From positions 1 through 64,000 of the forward strand of contig VWYX01000281.1 of the NCBI GenBank assembly GCA_013396525.1: 64,000 nucleotides of DNA. The letters run 5' to 3'. The notes beneath the pieces are model-generated. The model searched no databases. It saw only the letters and a program-made list of their open reading frames with translations, and was not told the DNA's origin. Shown here in pieces: positions 62,209 to 64,000 of the stretch. Each line of letters opens with the position of its first letter. Within the stretch, counting starts at the first letter, position 1. A program made the position numbers and the translations under genes. This DNA comes from Chaetorhynchus papuensis. Taxonomy: Eukaryota > Chordata > Aves > Passeriformes > Rhipiduridae.

Positions 62209-64000
62209 GTAAGAAGAATACTTTCTGATTCTTAAATTTATTTGTCAAGTGATTGCCAATTATGATATGGTATGTAAAGGCCTAATTTTAAGAAATTTGT
62301 CATGGTCATTAGGACTAACTTCATGCTCCAATAGCATACACACAGCAAAAGATGAGGAAAACACACTGCGGGTATTTCTTAGTGTATTTTCTTAGTGTGT
62401 AAAACGGATGCTTCACAAAATTATTAGTAAGAGCTGTGTGGCATGTGATACTCCTAACAACCTATTAGATTTGCAAAATGCATCATTGCAATTCTTAAAA
62501 TTTAAGTGGTGATAAAGACTGTTGTGTGTACAGATCACTTTTGCTCCCTTGCAGTTTCACATAGTATGTTTTGAACATGATCTGTTGTAGAATGCTGTTA
62601 TTTGGGGGTGATTCAAGAGAGTGTTTTCAGTTGAACTGTTCTGAGAGCTCACCTGCCTGTTGCCCACTGCTGTTGCTGGGTGTTCCTTCACAGCAGGTCT
62701 GATGTGTCAGAGCAGCAGGGTGTGCTGGGTGTGTACTTCCTAGCTGTCTGCCCCTGCACTTTTGAACCTGAAGGACAAAGAAAACTGAGGAAGAGTACAA
62801 TTTTCCTTTTAACCATCTGCAGTATCTGTCTTTTGTTCTTTATGTTCTTGGGTGGGATTTTTTCCCCCCAAATTCTTACACTTTCTTGAAGTAGTTACAG
62901 CCAAAACACTGTCATCACTGTTCTCTGGAAGTTCTGTATCAATCAGCAGTTTATACCCAGTAGTCCTTCACATGTGAAACTTAAGATCAGTCTAATACGG
63001 TAGTATCTGAAAGAGTATTTGAGCCCATACAAGTACTAAAATATTGTAATATATTTACTAAAATACTGTAAAACGGGGATACCAAGAATCCTTGCGGTTC
63101 AGAATGATGAATTGCAGAAGGAAGTACAGCCTGGGTGCTCCATTGTCTCAGTGTCAATGCTTCAAGTTGCTTAGTCATCCTCTCCATTAATGGTAAGGGA
63201 GCTGAAGAAAATCCATGCCAGTGATAATAATCATCAGGATGGTCTGGAGAGGCTCAGTAGGTTGGAGTACAGTGTTTACAGAACAAACACAGGTTCATGC
63301 AAGCCTGATCCAGGTTCTGCTTTTTCATCTTGGATTGCTGTCCCTTGGAGCTTGCATTCTGGCTGCCTGACAGCAACTGATAAAAGCTGCTGCATGCAAA
63401 TCCATTCCATTATAGTAATGCCTTTTCCTAGTCTTAAAATCAAGACTCAAACACGGTTAGAAAGGACGAAGGGGTTTTACCTCTGTATTTATTTGTAGGA
63501 TCCCTAGGTGCACCACGTCCAGATCGAATGCACTCCATGCACACCGCAGTGCCCCCCACACAATAGATTGGGTATAACATTATATGTGTTACTAATTAGC
63601 ATATCTATCAAAGATTCCCCAGTGAGAGGATTGAATGAGCCCCCCCTCCCCAAGGAACCTTTCCCTGGATGGTTCTGTTTTCATTTATAAAATGGGTTCT
63701 GGAGAGGACCTTGGTGTTCGGGGCTTTCTGATCACTAACTATGAAGCTTCTAAAATGTTTCGTCTCCTATCTTAACAAAGTAAGTCTAAGAATGTAGGCT
63801 AAAAAACACTAAGAATACAAAGAGTTATAAAGGGATATCAAAGAAAAGGCATAAAATTATCATGGCATCACTAGCACAAAATAAGGAATTCAATAGACTT
63901 TTTAAAGCAGCTGGCTGGAATTGGTAGTTGGGAGCTGCCTATATATCATTGCGCTGAGCGCCATGTCTGTATTTCTCTCCCCTATGGAGAAGTAGTGTAG
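62209..64000 (+). other. CUL4A: Start of CUL4A intron 17, cut by the window edge
   Basis: It begins with the donor GTAAGA after exon 17, which ends FEEIKMATGI in phase 1. I find no sequence encoding the next expected block (starting E-D-S-E-L-R-R) before the window ends, so the intron is at least 1.8 kb. The last ~500 bases contain an unassigned stretch that looks unlike the rest of the intron (see findings). Confidence 0.75.

Overview
This is a window of bird nuclear DNA. The genes are split into many short exons with long AT-rich introns. CR1-type LINE 3' ends with the ATTCTNTGATT tail are scattered through it, and songbird-like TTTGG/TTTTG low-complexity tracts recur. I cannot resolve the species from sequence alone. 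The gene order (a vitamin K-dependent clotting-family gene, then PCID2, then CUL4A) matches the conserved vertebrate block F7-F10-PROZ-PCID2-CUL4A.

Layout. Positions 1-9099 are intergenic on the evidence I can see. They hold one decayed EGF-like exon of the vitamin K-dependent protease family (2293-2413), a CR1 fragment and two small tandem repeats. PROZ (protein Z) is complete on the + strand, 9100-19343, with 8 coding exons and 407 codons. PCID2 is complete on the - strand, 32559 down to 20697, with 14 coding exons and 400 codons. PROZ and PCID2 converge tail to tail across about 1.35 kb. PCID2 and CUL4A diverge head to head from a GC/CpG-rich promoter (about 32560-34080) that carries GC boxes, a CCAAT box, paired ETS-type sites and a 10-bp E-box palindrome. 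CUL4A runs on the + strand from 33654 off the right edge. I find 17 coding exons (627 full codons). The last ~130 residues, including the neddylation lysine and winged-helix B domain, lie outside.

Functions. PROZ encodes a secreted, catalytically dead clotting-factor homologue, the cofactor for the serpin ZPI against factor Xa. PCID2 encodes the PCI-domain subunit of the TREX-2 mRNA-export complex. CUL4A encodes the scaffold of the CRL4-DDB1 ubiquitin ligases. The last two are housekeeping genes sharing a CpG-island promoter.

The most notable observation is that both divergent genes contain a minor-spliceosome (U12-type) AT-AC intron with the same ten-base donor ATATCCTTTT. These are PCID2 intron 4 (28996-29509) and CUL4A intron 3 (37870-39968). 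In both cases only AT-AC splicing restores the reading frame and the conserved protein. I saw no CRISPR array, tRNA, rRNA or intact mobile element, and no evidence for an undescribed gene system.
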